The notes under the pieces: model-generated
Seen by the model: the letters and a program-made list of their open reading frames with translations, nothing else
Databases searched by the model: none
What the model was told of the DNA's origin: nothing
DNA from: Rhexocercosporidium sp. MPI-PUGE-AT-0058
Taxonomy: Eukaryota > Ascomycota > Leotiomycetes > Helotiales
Direction: 5' to 3'
Assembly (NCBI GenBank): GCA_020746875.1
Contig: JAGTJL010000015.1
Span: forward strand, 1,550,001-1,614,000
DNA length: 64,000 bases
In this document: piece by piece, positions 33,360 to 45,781 of the stretch
Layout of the letters: each line of letters opens with the position of its first letter
How positions within the stretch are numbered: the first letter of the stretch is position 1
Program-made: the position numbers and the translations under genes

Positions 33360-34899
33360 ATGAGCGCCTTCCAGAACGGCAGTGCTCCGGCACGAATTAT
33401 TGACGATGACTCGGATGTCGAGGAGGAGGCTCTCGCTGCTGACTACAGAGAGCAGGTACAATACGAGGGAATGGAGGAGTTGGAGCAGGTCAATTCGATG
33501 AGCATGGCACAACAGACCGACGATATCCAGTCGAGACTCGCCGCCGCCGCGCAACCACTGGACTTCTCTGCTCCGCTCGAGGTCAAGTTCGCAAGTTACG
33601 ATAACTACTGCAGCTTGTTCCACTTCATCTTGAACTCAGATGGTCCTGTGGATCTCGAACCACCTTCTGTGCGTGTTCCTTGCAGATATTCTTGGTGGAT
33701 GGCTTGCTGACTGGGAGATTCTAGTACTATTGGGCTTGGGATGTCATCGATGAATTCATCTACCAGTTCAACTCGTTCTGCTCCTACCGAAACCGCGTCG
33801 CGCGTCAGGCGAATAATGAAGAAGAGATTACCATCCTCCGCGAAGCACCCAACACCTGGGGCTGCTACAGCGTCCTCAACGTTCTCTACTCCCTCATCCA
33901 GAGATCACAAATTAACGAGCAACTGGCGGCGATGAAGCGTAACGAGGAGCCCATGGCTGTGGCAGGAGATTACGGATCGAAGTCCCTCTACCGCATGCTC
34001 GGATACTTTTCCATCATTGGTCTTCTGCGGGTTCATTGCTTGTTGGGAGATTTCAGTCTCGCGTTGAAGACTCTCGATGATATTGAGCTTAACAAGAAGG
34101 CTATGTTCGCTCGTGTCATGGCCGCGCACTTCACAACCTACTACTACGTGGGTTTCTCCTACATGATGATGCGCCGCTACGCAGATGCCATGCGCATGTT
34201 CAGCCACATCCTCATCTACGTCTCCCGCACCAAGAACTTCCAGAAGAACGCCTCGTACGATACCAAGAAGAACGACCAGATGTATGCTCTGATCGCCATC
34301 TGCGTGGCTTTCCACCCCACTAGACTCGATGAGACCATCCACACTGCACTCCGTGAGAAGTATGGCGATCAACTCCTGAAGTTGCAACGTGGAGGTCCAG
34401 AATCTCTCCCCATCTACGAGGAGCTGTTCCGCTCTGCTTGCCCCAAGTTCATCTCGCCAACTCCTCCCGACTTCGACAACCCAGAGCTTAACGTTGATCC
34501 TTTGGAGCACCACTTGTCTATCTTCATGGACGAGGTCAAGACCAACATGTGGAACCCAACCGTCAAATCGTACCTCCGTCTCTACACCACGATGGATCTG
34601 ACCAAGCTGGCTGGCTTCCTTGATGTTGAGCCCGAGAAGTTGAGAGGTTGGTTGTTGGTCAACAAGCAGAGAACTAGACAGATCAGATGGACAGAGAACG
34701 GTCTCTTGGACGGCGAAGTGGGCTTCTCCAATGACCTCGACTATGCGATGCAAGGAGTAAGTATACGCCGCAGAATCCCGACAGTTGCAACTCTAGCTAA
34801 CATCTTCCCCAGGATTTGATCCATATTTCGGAAGCCAAGGTCGGTCGCAAGTTGGTTGACTGGTACCTCCGCAACCTGGCCCGCACCTACACACCTTAG
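33360..34899 (+). CDS. Eukaryotic translation initiation factor 3 subunit L
   Basis: Exons 33360-33668, 33725-34756 and 34813-34899, all phase 0, giving 475 aa. The start MSAFQNGSAPARI follows CAACATGAG; the in-frame ATG at 33279 adds non-conserved sequence. The acidic N-terminus leads into YYWAWDVIDEFIYQFNSFC across the first junction, then GYFSIIGLLRVHCLLGDF, FTTYYYVGFSYMMMRRYADA, YDTKKNDQMYALIAIC and a PCI-like C-terminal region (MDEVKTNMWNPTVKSYLRLYTTM, LVNKQRTRQIRW) ending VDWYLRNLARTYTP. These blocks are characteristic of eIF3l, a non-core eIF3 subunit present in filamentous fungi but absent from S. cerevisiae. It is cytosolic and acts in 43S pre-initiation complex assembly. Confidence 0.96.
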
Positions 34900-35729
34900 A
34901 TAAGATATGACTTCTGCTTGACTTGACTGTGCCTGGCTCACTCCATATGTTTCGTATTTGGGTTCGGGGGGATTTGCATGGATGGCGTTGGGGGAAAAGT
35001 AAACTGGATTGGCGGTCTCTCGTCCCCGTCCTCGTCCTCTTCTCTTCTCTCTTAGGGGCTTGCCTACCTAGCCTGGCCTTCCCGTTCCCAAGAGAAGAGG
35101 CGTTGACAGCTGACGAGACGATGATCGGGATACATTCATGAAATGGCGAGGAATGTAGGACTCCGATTGGCAGTGCATAGAACTAGAGCCGTATGAAAGC
35201 GTGGTATCCGAACTTGGCATGCTCCTGTATGTGTGCACGAGAACGAGAGGCTCATGAGTGGGTGTGCTAGTGAACGAGACAAGGCTGCACGGCACGGCTG
35301 AGGCTGCGCCAAGTTGACGGGGAGAGGGACAGCTCCGAACCTTGTGCACAGCTACATATCAACTCACCTCACCGACTTTCCAGATACTGTACCACATCCC
35401 TACGGCTAATGTATACAAGTTGTGGTCATACGCTTTTTTCTTTCTTCCTTTTTCTCTTGACATCTGTCCAACCCACCCTCGTTTTCGTTGCTTATGGTTG
35501 TTTACATCATCCGTGGTGTGACAAAGACAGCGGGCCTGACTGGTGAGCACGGCTAAATAATTTGGGTCTCGCCCTTCCTGCCTGCCTGCCCTCACCAGCT
35601 TGACTTTGACTTTTACTTTCACAACACCAAACCCACCCCCCCAATATCAAACACAGCAGAATCATCTGGAGCTCAGGAGATCTGCCACCACTCCCCGAGT
35701 TACCTAGGTACGAAGATCACCTACCTGCC
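34900..35729. other. Intergenic region upstream of the universal-stress gene
   Basis: About 830 bp with no gene seen. CT-rich patches at 35020-35060 and 35430-35470. Confidence 0.5.
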
Positions 35730-37915
35730 ATGTCCTCATCATCCTCAGAGGTATCGCCTACGCAACACCCAGTAGTCTCCGGCTCTCTCGCAGTCGAATC
35801 CCCCACGGCCACGCCGCCCATCTCGCCCCTAGCCTTACAGAATACCACCAGCAACAGCAGCACCGACTATATCGACGCCCTCGCATCCCCACGTCTCGAC
35901 CCGATCATCGAACACGTCAAGGCCGATCACATCCAGCTGCACAGTCGGTCGCGCGTTGGCTCCGTGTCCAGCATATCCTTCAGGACGACCGGGCTGAAGC
36001 ACCCTGGGGCGGTAACCACCACCAAAACCACGACCACGGAGCTCAAGACGAAGCGGCGGTCGCTGGTTCGAGATGTGTCGCCTCCTGCCCCTGCGTAAGT
36101 CTGCGTGCATGTTTCCATACACACTATACCGTCCTCTCTTATGTCACTGTGTCGTTGCACTACATTCGACCATGTCTTTATAAGCTGGGAGCAGGAATGA
36201 GTAAGGGAAGAAGAGGAGAAAGGAGGAGAGAGAGGAGAAGGAAAGTCCAATCTGGGCCTCTGGCCCTTATGTACCAGGCTGAGTCTGCAAGCATCCCGCG
36301 CCTTGTCTACGCAGGTTGTTTGGCGGGAGAGGAGAGGAGGGCAGGGCAGAGAGACTGATTCAGCCTGGACTATTCCGTTTCGCTTACAGTCACTTCGCCG
36401 GCTAGATGGGTTGGAATTGGCTGTACGCGGCGTCGGGTTGGCCTGCGCTGCGCTGCCCAGCAGTGCGGGTGACCCCTAGTGACCAAACTACTGACCTTAC
36501 CCCACCTTCCTCTCTCTGCTAGACCTCAATCAATTCGCGCAAGTGGGCGTCTTGGATCCTAGATCCTGTGTGCTCCTCCTTCTCTCTATTTTACCCATCT
36601 ACTTTCTACACTCTATTTCTCCTTTGTCGCGAACATGGCGCTGATAGAAGATCCTTCGAATAGCCGATTCCAACATCATGTCTCCTTCGACAACTTCGCG
36701 GGAGGCGAGGGGACGGCCAAGAACAGCCTTTCTTTCACGCTGAACGTCAAACACAGGGGATACCAGCGCAAGCGGAGATCGCGGACGTTTATGGTTGGTG
36801 TCGACGAGAATGATTACTCGGATATTGCCCTGTCCTGGATGCTGGAGGAATTGGTCGATGATGGCGACGAGGTTATTTGCTTGAGAGTGGTGGACAAGGA
36901 TGCGAAGGTTGTCAATGATCGGAGCGTGGACAAGAAGCAATATCAAGAGGAGGCCAAGAAGTTGATGGAGAGAATCGTGTCGCGGAATGATGAGAACAGA
37001 GCTATTAGTATCGTATTGGAGTTTGCTGTTGGCAAGGTCCATAACGTTTTCCAGAAGATGGTATATATTCCGAAGTCGCCACCCTCGGTGTCTGCTAACG
37101 TTGTCCAGATCCAACTTTACGAACCGGCTATGCTTATTGTTGGTACACGAGGTCGGAGTTTGGGAGGATTTCAGGGCCTGATGACTATTTCGAACTCCTT
37201 TTCGAAATGGTGCCTACAATACTCGCCAATCCCCGTTGTGGTTGTCCGACCTACCGAGAAGCGGACAAAAAAGAAGAAGAAACGAGATGCCGACCCCTCG
37301 AGACAAGACTATGCCAGGATATTGAAAGAGAGTGGATTAGAAGTTCACGAAACCGAAGGCGGATCCAAGCACAGCATCTTCGAAGAGACCAACACCCCGG
37401 ACGTTGAGGCCCATGCTGTAGCAGCAGCTCTGGGCCTGCCCGCGAAATTCGACCCGACCATCAAACCATTCATGCTTGACGGTCGCAATCTCCGAAAAGT
37501 TGATTCAGCTGCTAGCGATGGTACTTCTGTCTCGCCCGACTCGCGACCAACAAGCCCAGCTATGGTTAGAAAGGGTTCGAAAGGTCGCCGCGAGTCTCAA
37601 GAGTCCCGAGAAAGCAATTCCATCAGCGGCGATGACTCCAGTGAAGGTGAAGAGGACGACGAGGGCGAATTCGAAGCTATATCCGGCCAAGAACTCCTAG
37701 GAAACGGCGAGGCCAGACCCAACCTGGAGAAAATTATGAAGTTGCATGACAGTACGTCTACCACCTCCGCCACCTCTGCACCCAGCCCCGACCCCGACCC
37801 CGATTCCGAGGGCTACATGTACAGCGACAGCGAGGAGCTCTGGAGCCAGGGGACTTTCGGAAACGCTACCAAGCAAAAGAACCTCGACGGCTTATTCCTG
37901 ATTCTTGGTCTATGA
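35730..37915 (+). CDS. Universal stress protein (UspA-domain), 5' structure unresolved
   Basis: The UspA domain is in one exon, 36635-37915 (426 aa from MALIEDPSNSRF, in a strong AUG context AAC AUG G). It reads MVGVDENDYSDIALSWMLEE, DGDEVICLRVVDK, and the ATP-binding loop VGTRGRSLGGFQ, then SNSFSKWCLQYSPIPVVVVRP. The tail is long, Ser/Asp/Glu-rich and probably disordered. Upstream, 35730-36094 encodes 121 Ser/Thr-rich residues ending KTKRRSLVRDVSPPAP at a good donor GTAAGT. I read this as the same gene's first exon, but no in-phase acceptor directly joins it to 36635, so an extra small exon or a separate start is needed. Fungal USP-domain proteins are cytosolic, stress-linked nucleotide binders; the substrate is unknown. 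Confidence 0.75.
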
Positions 37916-40037
37916 TGGATGCATCTCCTGGTTCCTGGGCTCCGAGCTCGAGCTTGCCTCATTTATATATGGATGGATATATACAGCACATATATATTAT
38001 TCGACTTGACTGGATACTAACAGGACTGACTCCGGACAGTGGAGGTCAGTGAGGCGGTAGCGTTTGCAGCGGGTAGGAAATTGAGAGTAAGCAGCGCGGA
38101 TAGCTCCGGTTCGGGACCAATCGAGAATCCACCTGCTGGACACTGAGACGGAAAGAAATCCAAGAAGGCGAAGAAGCAAGATGAGAGTAGCGAGGAGGGT
38201 GAGCTGCGAGTACGATAGGTGGAGTGTGATTTTATATTGACGGACAAACCAACAAGCGAGCGGGGCGTGAATGCATGGATTTGGAATTGGACTCTTTCTG
38301 GCGTGATGACTTTTTGATGGACGGGTATGGGCATGGATTCGGCGTGCAATGGGATGGGATGGGATGGGATGGAGTTCAATGGGGAAAGGAGTTTGGCTTT
38401 TGCTCTGGCATGGGAATTTTAGATGGAGTGTCCATAGGTTTGGGAGGAAGGGCATTGCAGAGCATGGAATGATATGGAGTCGTTCTTTACATTGAGAGGG
38501 TCTAAGGACTGAACTCAACTCACCTCACCTCTCTTTTGCAGAGTGTACTTCGTTCTTATTAGTTTAACGGAGATTTGAGATTAAGAGCCAGAGAATAAAT
38601 GGGGTGCACTCTCCTCGCTTCTGATTGTGGCATTGGCCTTTCTATTTTACTTGGAGGAGTACTTTGTTTTCCGATTTTTGGGTGTGTCCGATGGGTTTTG
38701 TATGGTGGTTTCTTTTAATGGAGTCTTATGATAAAGTAAGCGGCGATTAGTCTTGTATAAAATCCTATATACTATCCTATACAGTATCTTGACCAGATTC
38801 TAGACAGTACCGGTGTTGTGCGAGGGAAATGGTTTACCGATGACCCCCTTTCTCTGTCCACGCGGATGAGGAAATTCTTTACTTCACGTCCTTGACTCCG
38901 TTTGTTACCTAACCTTTTTCTTTTCTTTGGTAATAATGTAGACACTCTAGAGAATTATTCCTTTTGGGAGCGGGATGGATGGTGGAATGTCGCTGTGTGG
39001 CTGAGGCTGAGGCTGATCTGATGTGATGTGATCGGATCTCATGTCTTCCTCGTAAAGAGAGAGAGAGGGTGGCGAGAAAGGAAACAGAGGTAATGTAATT
39101 TGTTCATGCATAATAGGAGTGGATGCAGCTACTCTCTACAGTTTGTGTAAATCTAGGAAAATAAGATCACCCTATCCAAGATTAATATTGAATAGAACCC
39201 GCCTTTAGTTTAGTGGCAGGATTAGGGTTCATTATCACTTGTCTTCTCATCCTCAACAGCAAGAAAAACCAAGATCTCACAGCCACGACCATCCAACAGC
39301 ACAGGATCGAGGCGGCGAGAACACATTCTTGCTTGCCATTCCCAAAAATAGCATTTTCGGCTCATGGTCTTGGCACTGGGCTTGTGGGGCAAGAGCCACC
39401 CAACACGAGAATTCCAGCCAGTCACCACTGCCTAATCGAGGTCTGCCCCTGTTGCTAGCCCCGAAACCTTGTTCCCGATCTCCTCCATTCTTCCCTCTCC
39501 TCTTCTTCTCTGACTTTCCTCAACATCCATCATCATCGACAACTCTATCAGCATTCCCGACTGTCGTTAACTTCTCTCTTCTCTCTTCCAACACGGCCTC
39601 ACTCGTTCGGCCTGACGACATTGTATTGCAAGAAGTGTGGTTTGTGGAAAAGAAGAGGGATTCAGGATTCAAGAGTGAGTAGGTGGTGGCGTTGTCCGGT
39701 CGATTGCACTCGCAGCGCAGGGCATTGTGTTGATTGGGATTGGGACAGGGGCACTGCACAGCTTCAGCATCTCGAACACAACACAAGCATCCTTCGAAAC
39801 CTTACATCCGATACCGTCTCCTACCTCATACACGAATCTAAACTCTCGCTACCGATCGATATCTGAATACCGACTGAGTCTTGTGGTATCCTTATTCCCG
39901 GCTTGTTGATATCTGAATTTTGGAGGAGTTTGATTTTGGGGTTGTCTTCGACCGTACGAGCTTGGGCTTGTAGTGAAAGGGGGTAAACAACAAAACACGA
40001 CTCGATATACAGGAGGACCAGGACAACCACAATCACA
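37916..40037. other. Gene-free region, 2.1 kb
   Basis: No supported gene. Simple repeats GGGATGG near 38347-38372 and GAGAGAG near 39057-39067 occur. Frames here are short or low-complexity (His/Pro/Ser-rich on the minus strand). Confidence 0.5.
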
Positions 40038-41039
40038 ATGAGGGCTACGCAACATATCCAGATTTATTCCATCGTATTGCTTTGCTTTCTTTCGACATTT
40101 GCAGCGGCTTGGCCTTGGCCGAAATGGTTACCAGAGTTGGATTCGTTGGTTGTGAGGCAGAATGATAATAATGAGAGTATGTTTATTCCTACGTCCTTGG
40201 GAAGAAGCTGTTGTTTCATTCTTCAAACAAATCGACGATTGTCATCAGCAGAGAATAATGCTAACATATCCCAACCAGGTTCATCATCCGCCAAAGCAAC
40301 ACCCGCACCCACAGAATCGACCAATTCCCCCAAAGAGACAGGATCCAACACCAAGTCTGAAGCAAGCAACACAGATAGCGCAACCGGCAGCCAAACTGGT
40401 AGCCAAACTGGTAGTGCAACTGGCTCCAAGACTGGATCAATAACAAGCAAACCCACCACAGGAGGTACCAAGAAAACCTCATCTGCAACCCGCAAGACCT
40501 CCTACGATGCCCGTCTCCCCGCAGGAGGTATATCCCTCCTCACTCCCGACGCACGCTCGACATCCTACTACAAGATCGGCGACCAGGTCACCTTCGCATG
40601 GAACTACACTTCCCTATCTGCTACCCCAACCGCAATCAATATCCTCGCTTCCTGCTCGGCCAACTCCCAGACTTACACCCTCGCTATGAACCAGACCGTC
40701 GCGAACGCCACCGGTGCCCTGACATGGGATACCGGCGCGTACCAAGCGACTGCAGTCCAGAACCCGCTGCTCACGCAAACATACACACTCATCATTTACG
40801 ATGCCGACACCAGCGTGAGTGCTGCGGCCGCAGCCGGGTATCTAGCCCCCTTTAATAGCTATCAGTTTGGCATGTATGTCCCCCAGGCTTACACGCCGAT
40901 CGGTGAGTTCAAGTGTGCTACTTGTAGTGGGGCGCTTGGAGATCTGGAGAGGAGGGCTCTGGGAATGGTTCTGGGAATGGGGGTTTTGACTGTTTTGAGC
41001 TTTACGTGGTTTGTGGGTGGTGCGGGGGTTATTTGGTGA
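40038..41039 (+). CDS. Secreted, Ser/Thr-rich fungal membrane-anchored protein (DUF7137-like)
   Basis: Exons 40038-40176 and 40279-41039; 299 aa. Signal peptide at residues 1-24 (IVLLCFLSTFAAA, then WPWPKWLPE). A low-complexity Ser/Thr/Gly stalk (repeats of TGSQTGS, ATGSKTGS) is followed by a compact extracellular domain (LPAGGISLLTPDA, YYKIGDQVTFAWNYTSL, TAINILASCS, LTQTYTLIIYDAD, FGMYVPQAYTPI). The end is a Cys pair (FKCATCSG) and a C-terminal hydrophobic helix (LGMGVLTVLSFTWFVGGAGVIW) that could be a membrane or GPI anchor. The WPWP start and domain order match a fungal wall protein family I recall as DUF7137; function unknown. The 102-bp intron is a multiple of three and has no stop. Confidence 0.78.
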   Translation: MRATQHIQIYSIVLLCFLSTFAAAWPWPKWLPELDSLVVRQNDNNESMFIPTSLGRSCCFILQTNRRLSSAENNANISQPGSSSAKATPAPTESTNSPKETGSNTKSEASNTDSATGSQTGSQTGSATGSKTGSITSKPTTGGTKKTSSATRKTSYDARLPAGGISLLTPDARSTSYYKIGDQVTFAWNYTSLSATPTAINILASCSANSQTYTLAMNQTVANATGALTWDTGAYQATAVQNPLLTQTYTLIIYDADTSVSAAAAAGYLAPFNSYQFGMYVPQAYTPIGEFKCATCSGALGDLERRALGMVLGMGVLTVLSFTWFVGGAGVIW

Positions 41040-42243
41040 TCTCGTCACTCGACCGTCGGATAGTACCTATTGGTAGATCTCTTTGGACATCCTTCATTGG
41101 ATAGAACTGGATGGAGAGCCGATGAGTAGAGATGAGATAAGATATGATATTGGGGATCTGGGCGATTTGGTGTCCGGTTCATCTACAAAAAACGCTACGC
41201 TCCTTTTCGGGTTGATACTTGGTGGGACTCTGGATTTTTGGTGTTTCTGGTTCTGATTTGATTTGCACTTTATGATGACAATTTGTATTATGGATGGGGA
41301 CTTTGGATGCATAGATAGCCTGGAGGGAATTTTTGAGCAGGATGAGATGTAGTCAAATATGTAATGGCTGGAGAGAGAACGAGAGAGGAATACGAATGAG
41401 AATTTGATTGAGAAGACATCGTCGTATCCCACGTCAGCGAAAGATTGTGTTTGGTGCTCTTCGTGCTCGAAAATGAAACAGAAATATCATGATTTCCTTT
41501 CTCCAAGACGAAATTTCACTCACTTCACTTCACCTTTCTTGCGTACAGTACTCCGCCCTAAGCATAGTAGCGTGCAATACCGTAGAATACCTATCGATCC
41601 ACTAAGGGCTCCTAGGTCTATAAACCATAACCTTAATTCTAATTCCTGAATACAGCAAGACATTTCTATCTCTACGTAATCCCTGAGCTCTAGCTAAGTC
41701 CTCGATTAGACACAAACCTGCGTTTCTGAGAGAGGAGCAGTGTGGATGAAGTGGATGAAGTGGGCGCTGGCAGCAGGAGAATACGGAGTTTGAATATTTA
41801 CTGCTGGGGTATGTATGTTATATTATTGTACTATGCTGCTGGGCTGGGATATGCTGTGCTGTGCTGTGCTCTATATAAGTATAGTTTCGTATATTCAGAT
41901 TTCGGCTGTTCTTTTGAGGAGTAGGGATGGTATACTTTAGGTGGGGAGGATGCGTGTTTGTTTACCTTATATCTAACTAACTGGGTATCGGTGGGGTGAG
42001 GTATAGGAGGGGTATTTGTGGATGTGTTTGGGTCTCTGATTGTCTGACTTCTCTATGCGAATCCATGTATGCATGTACGTACCCTTTATAACGCCCGCAG
42101 GACCTGGGCTGCGTCTTTTCGGTGTTGGTTGCAACAACAACATCTCAGACATATTCCTACGCTTCGTCTTTCATCCACCTCGCTCAGCCAACCCAAATCA
42201 AACAAGCCATGTGAGTCCCTTATCCTCACCCATCTCCCACCTC
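41040..42243. other. Convergent intergenic region
   Basis: About 1.2 kb between convergent genes. A short TGCTG repeat lies near 41850-41870. No gene seen. Confidence 0.5.
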
Positions 42244-43829
42244 CTAAATCAACTTCAAAGCAAACCCCCCACCCCGTTCCTCATCCTCCCTCCCCGCAAA
42301 AATCCCACTAAAATCAACCTCCTTCACCCCTCCTCTTCCGCCCATCCCCTCCCCCCTAACAGGCGCATTCGGCGTGCCCCTTCTCCTCCTCTTCTCCTGC
42401 CCCGCCTTGCTCGGGAACGTAGGGAACATCTCCTCCCTCTTCGGCTTTGGATCCTCCCTAAAGAAAGCATGATCCAGCATCTCCTGCGCACTCGGCCTCT
42501 TCTCTGGATTAAGCGACAGCAGTCCCGTCAACAGACTCGCGCCCGCTGATGTCAGGAAGGGGAATTTCGCGCGCAGCACACTGCCGTGCGTGATTGGGTT
42601 CTTCGGCAGTTTCAACGATCGCGCGTTAGGGAGGCGTTTGAAGCCTGGCCAGGACTCTTCTGTTGGTATACCGCAGAGTTCGAAGATCTTTGAAAGTTCG
42701 TCGACTTCGTTCTTCCCCTGTAATAGAGGCTCTTTCGTCAATAGCTCCCCGAATATACAGCCCACGCTCCACATATCGACCCCCGTCCCGTATCTCTCTG
42801 CACCAAGTAGCAATTCTGGCGCGCGGTACCATAATGTCACGACCAGCTGCGTGAGTTTCGGGGAGGGAGACCCGAAGTACCTCGCCATGCCGAAGTCGGC
42901 GATCTTTAACTGCCCGCGGTTGTTGAGGAGGAGGTTGGAGGTTTTGAGGTCCCGGTGTAGGATCCAGGTGTTGTGGAGGTAGGAGACGCCGGATGTTAGT
43001 TGCAGGAGGAGGGTTTTTATCTCGGATGTTAGGAAGGGTTCGGGCATTTCTTCAAGGAGGGTCTTGAGGTCGTGTTCGAGGAAGTCGAGGACGAGGAAGA
43101 TGCTGTTGTTGTGTCAGTCACGAATCTATGTGACGTTGTACTCAAAGCATTGCAAGGAAGAGAAGGGAGGTATAACATGTAGAAAAAGAATGGCCAAACA
43201 TACTTCTCAATCTTCCTCGTATCCTCACCGACGACCACCTCCCTCAATCCCACAATATTCGCATGCCTACAGTCCCTCAACGTCTGTATCTCCCTCAACC
43301 CCGTAACCGGTATCCCATCCTGCGCATTATCCATCTTCAGCCTCTTCAACGCGACGACCTCTCCTGTCCGCGTATCCCTCGCTCGGGAGACCCACCCATA
43401 AGCTCCCTCCTCGATATCATTTAGTTTCTCGTAGTCCTCAACGCTCCGACATTTCTTCCATTGGGGAGCTGGGAAGCGGAGGAGTTGGGCTGGAGCTTCT
43501 GCTTCGTCTTGCGATTTCTCTTTGTCTTTCTTCTCAGCCTCGCCCTCGCCCGCGTGCCCCTCAGGAGATAACCTCCTCCGTTTCGCAGGCCGGGATGAGA
43601 GATCGCTTTGCTGTCCTTGTATCTGCTCCTCCTGATGCTGGGCCTCTGCAACCGCTTCGTCTGCTTCTTGCTGTTGCTGCTTGAGCAATCGCGCAACAGC
43701 TTCCTCGTCTGCTTTCCGCTGTTTCTCAGCTTTTGCCCTTTTCTTCTCCTCTTTCTCGCGCTTGCGCTGGAGGTCTGCTGCTGCGTCTTCTTCGTCGTCC
43801 GCCCAGCGCGATTTTGGTTTGCTGCTCAT
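42244..43829 (-). CDS. CDK11-like (PITSLRE-type) cyclin-dependent kinase
   Basis: Exons 43829-43204 and 43102-42244; 494 aa. Residues 1-130 are highly charged and coiled-coil-like (LQRKREKEEKKRAKAEKQRK) with a nuclear-signal-like PAKRRRLSPE. The kinase domain covers about 133-430. It has a glycine loop EEGAYGWV, ALKRLKM with catalytic Lys162, PVTGLREI at 174-181 in place of the name-giving PITSLREI, HRD at 258-260, DFG at 278-280, and LVVTLWYRAPELLLG. The start at 43829 is preferred over an in-frame ATG at 43892. CDK11-type kinases act in transcription and pre-mRNA splicing with L-type cyclins (family knowledge). It is divergent from NDUFAF7, with 225 bp between starts. Confidence 0.92.
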
Positions 43830-44054
43830 TGTGGTGGTTGAGCTTTTGGTTGTTTTGTTGTGGGGTTTTGATAGATGGGTGTTGATGTGCAAGTCGCGAG
43901 GCTGAAGGTTTCGAGAGGTTCGTCGTCATCTGATCGCGCGGCCAGAAAAAAAGTTGGGCTTGGGCTTCGCGACTGTGGCTGAGGCGTGGAACATCAATCA
44001 ACGTTGACTTCTCAAGAGAACTGCTTAGAAACGGGGGTACCGTAAAGAGCAGAC
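43830..44054. promoter_or_regulatory. Shared divergent promoter of CDK11-like kinase and NDUFAF7
   Basis: Only 225 bp separate the two start codons, which face away from each other, so a bidirectional promoter is likely. Confidence 0.65.
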
Positions 44055-45781
44055 ATGAGATCAATTGTTTCTTCGCAAACGCGCAATTATTTGCGAGTCG
44101 CACAGCGCAGCGCAGGACGCTGGAAATATACTTCTCCTGCTGCTGTAAGGTGGTCGTCGAGTGAGGCAAGACAATGGAGTACGCCTCTTGCCAAACAGCT
44201 TTCTGAAGCTATTACCGTACCATACTCCCTCCCCCTCTAGTCAAAAACATAGCTAATGCCTGTTCTTCATAGACAACAGGACCAATCCCTCTCGCTTCTT
44301 TCATGCGGATGTGTCTTACTTCCGATATGGGAGGATATTACATGTCCAGCCAAGAAGGCCGTGATCAGTTCGGCCAGAAAGGAGACTTTATCACTTCGCC
44401 GGAGATATCGCAGATTTTTGGAGAGCTCATAGCGATTTGGTTTGTGGCGGAGTGGATGGGGCAGGGGAGGAGGACAAACGGTGTTGAGTTGATTGAGATT
44501 GGGCCGGGGAGGGGAACGTTGATGGATGATATGTTGAGGGTATGCTTGGAATTTGATACTCATATCTCCCTTTCTGTATGGTCTATCTATAGGGGATATT
44601 TGCTGATACTTTATATAGACAATGAAGAATTTCAAACCGTTGGCTCAGAGTATCGAAGCTGTGTATTTGGTGGAAGCTAGTCCGTCGTTGAGAGATGCAC
44701 AGAAAAAGCTTCTGTGTGGAGATGCTCCCATGACTGAGACGGATATTGGACATCGATGTATTAGCAAATATGCTGATATTCTAATCATTTGGACTGAGAA
44801 TATTCGTTTCGTTCCATCGAGTAAGGGCCCTCTTCGAGTACTTCTCGAAGATAATGCTTATATGTTTTCACAGATCCAGACAAAACGCCCTTCATAGTAG
44901 CCCACGAATTCTTCGACGCCCTCCCCATCCACGCCTTCCAATCTACCTCCCCTTCTGACTCCTCCCAAGAAAAGGAAACCATCCAAACCCCCACAGGAAT
45001 TCACAAACTCTCTCCCGAAGCCCAAATATCCACCCAGAAAAAAGGTCCCCAATGGCGCGAAATGGTCGTCTCTCCCTCTCCCCCGGACGCAACACACACC
45101 ACGCTCTCCACCCCAAAATCCCAACAATCATCCAACCCACCCCCGGAATTCCAACTCACCCTCTCCAAAGCCTCAACCCCTCACTCCCTCTACCTCCCAG
45201 AAATCTCCCCACGCTATCGCGCCCTGAAATCCAAGCCCGACTCTCTCATAGAAATATCTCCCGAATCGCACGCCTACGCGCAAGAATTCGCGCGACGGAT
45301 CGGCGGTTCTTCAACGTCCCCTAAACCTTCCCCGTCAGGAGCAGCGATTATACTCGATTACGGTCCAGCGGACACGATCCCCACGAACTCCTTAAGGGGG
45401 ATTAAAGCACATCAACGCGTCTCCCCGCTCAGTGAGCCCGGTCTTGTCGATTTATCCGCGGATGTGGATTTCGTTGCCCTGGCTGAAGCAGCGCTCGGTG
45501 CGTCAGAGGGGGTGGAGGTTTATGGGCCGGTGGAGCAGGGGCTGTTTTTGAGGGCTATGGGGATTGAGGAGAGGGCTGAGGCGTTGATTAGGGGGTTTAA
45601 GAAGGAGGGTACTGGGGGGAAGGGAGGAGAGGAGGTTGTTAAGAGGGTTGAGGGGGCGTGGAAGAGGTTAGTTGATAGAGGGGGGAGTGGGATGGGGAAG
45701 GTTTATAAGGCTATGGCTATTGTGCCCGAGAGTGGGGGACGAAGGAGGCCGGTGGGCTTTGGTGGTGAGGTTGATGTTTAG
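44055..45781 (+). CDS. NDUFAF7/MidA-family protein arginine methyltransferase (complex I assembly)
   Basis: Exons 44055-44216, 44273-44539, 44619-44820 and 44874-45781; 512 aa. The N-terminus is a mitochondrial-type presequence rich in Arg/Ser (MRSIVSSQTRNYLRVAQRSAGRW). Family motifs follow: TTGPIPLASFMRMCL, GGYYMSSQEGRDQFGQKGDFITSPEISQIFGE, the SAM site LIEIGPGRGTLM, and HEFFDALPIHAFQ split at the exon 3/4 border. Then come QWREMVVSPSP, GAAIILDYG and LVDLSADVDFVALAEAA. NDUFAF7 symmetrically dimethylates an Arg of the NDUFS2-type subunit in the matrix during complex I assembly. Intron 3 breaks a conserved loop at a phase-1 site, but the joined reading frame is fully family-like. Confidence 0.94.

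Noticed and set aside
33905..34753. 282-codon minus-strand frame
   Set aside because: Exactly antisense to the conserved eIF3l exon 2; a codon-bias shadow.
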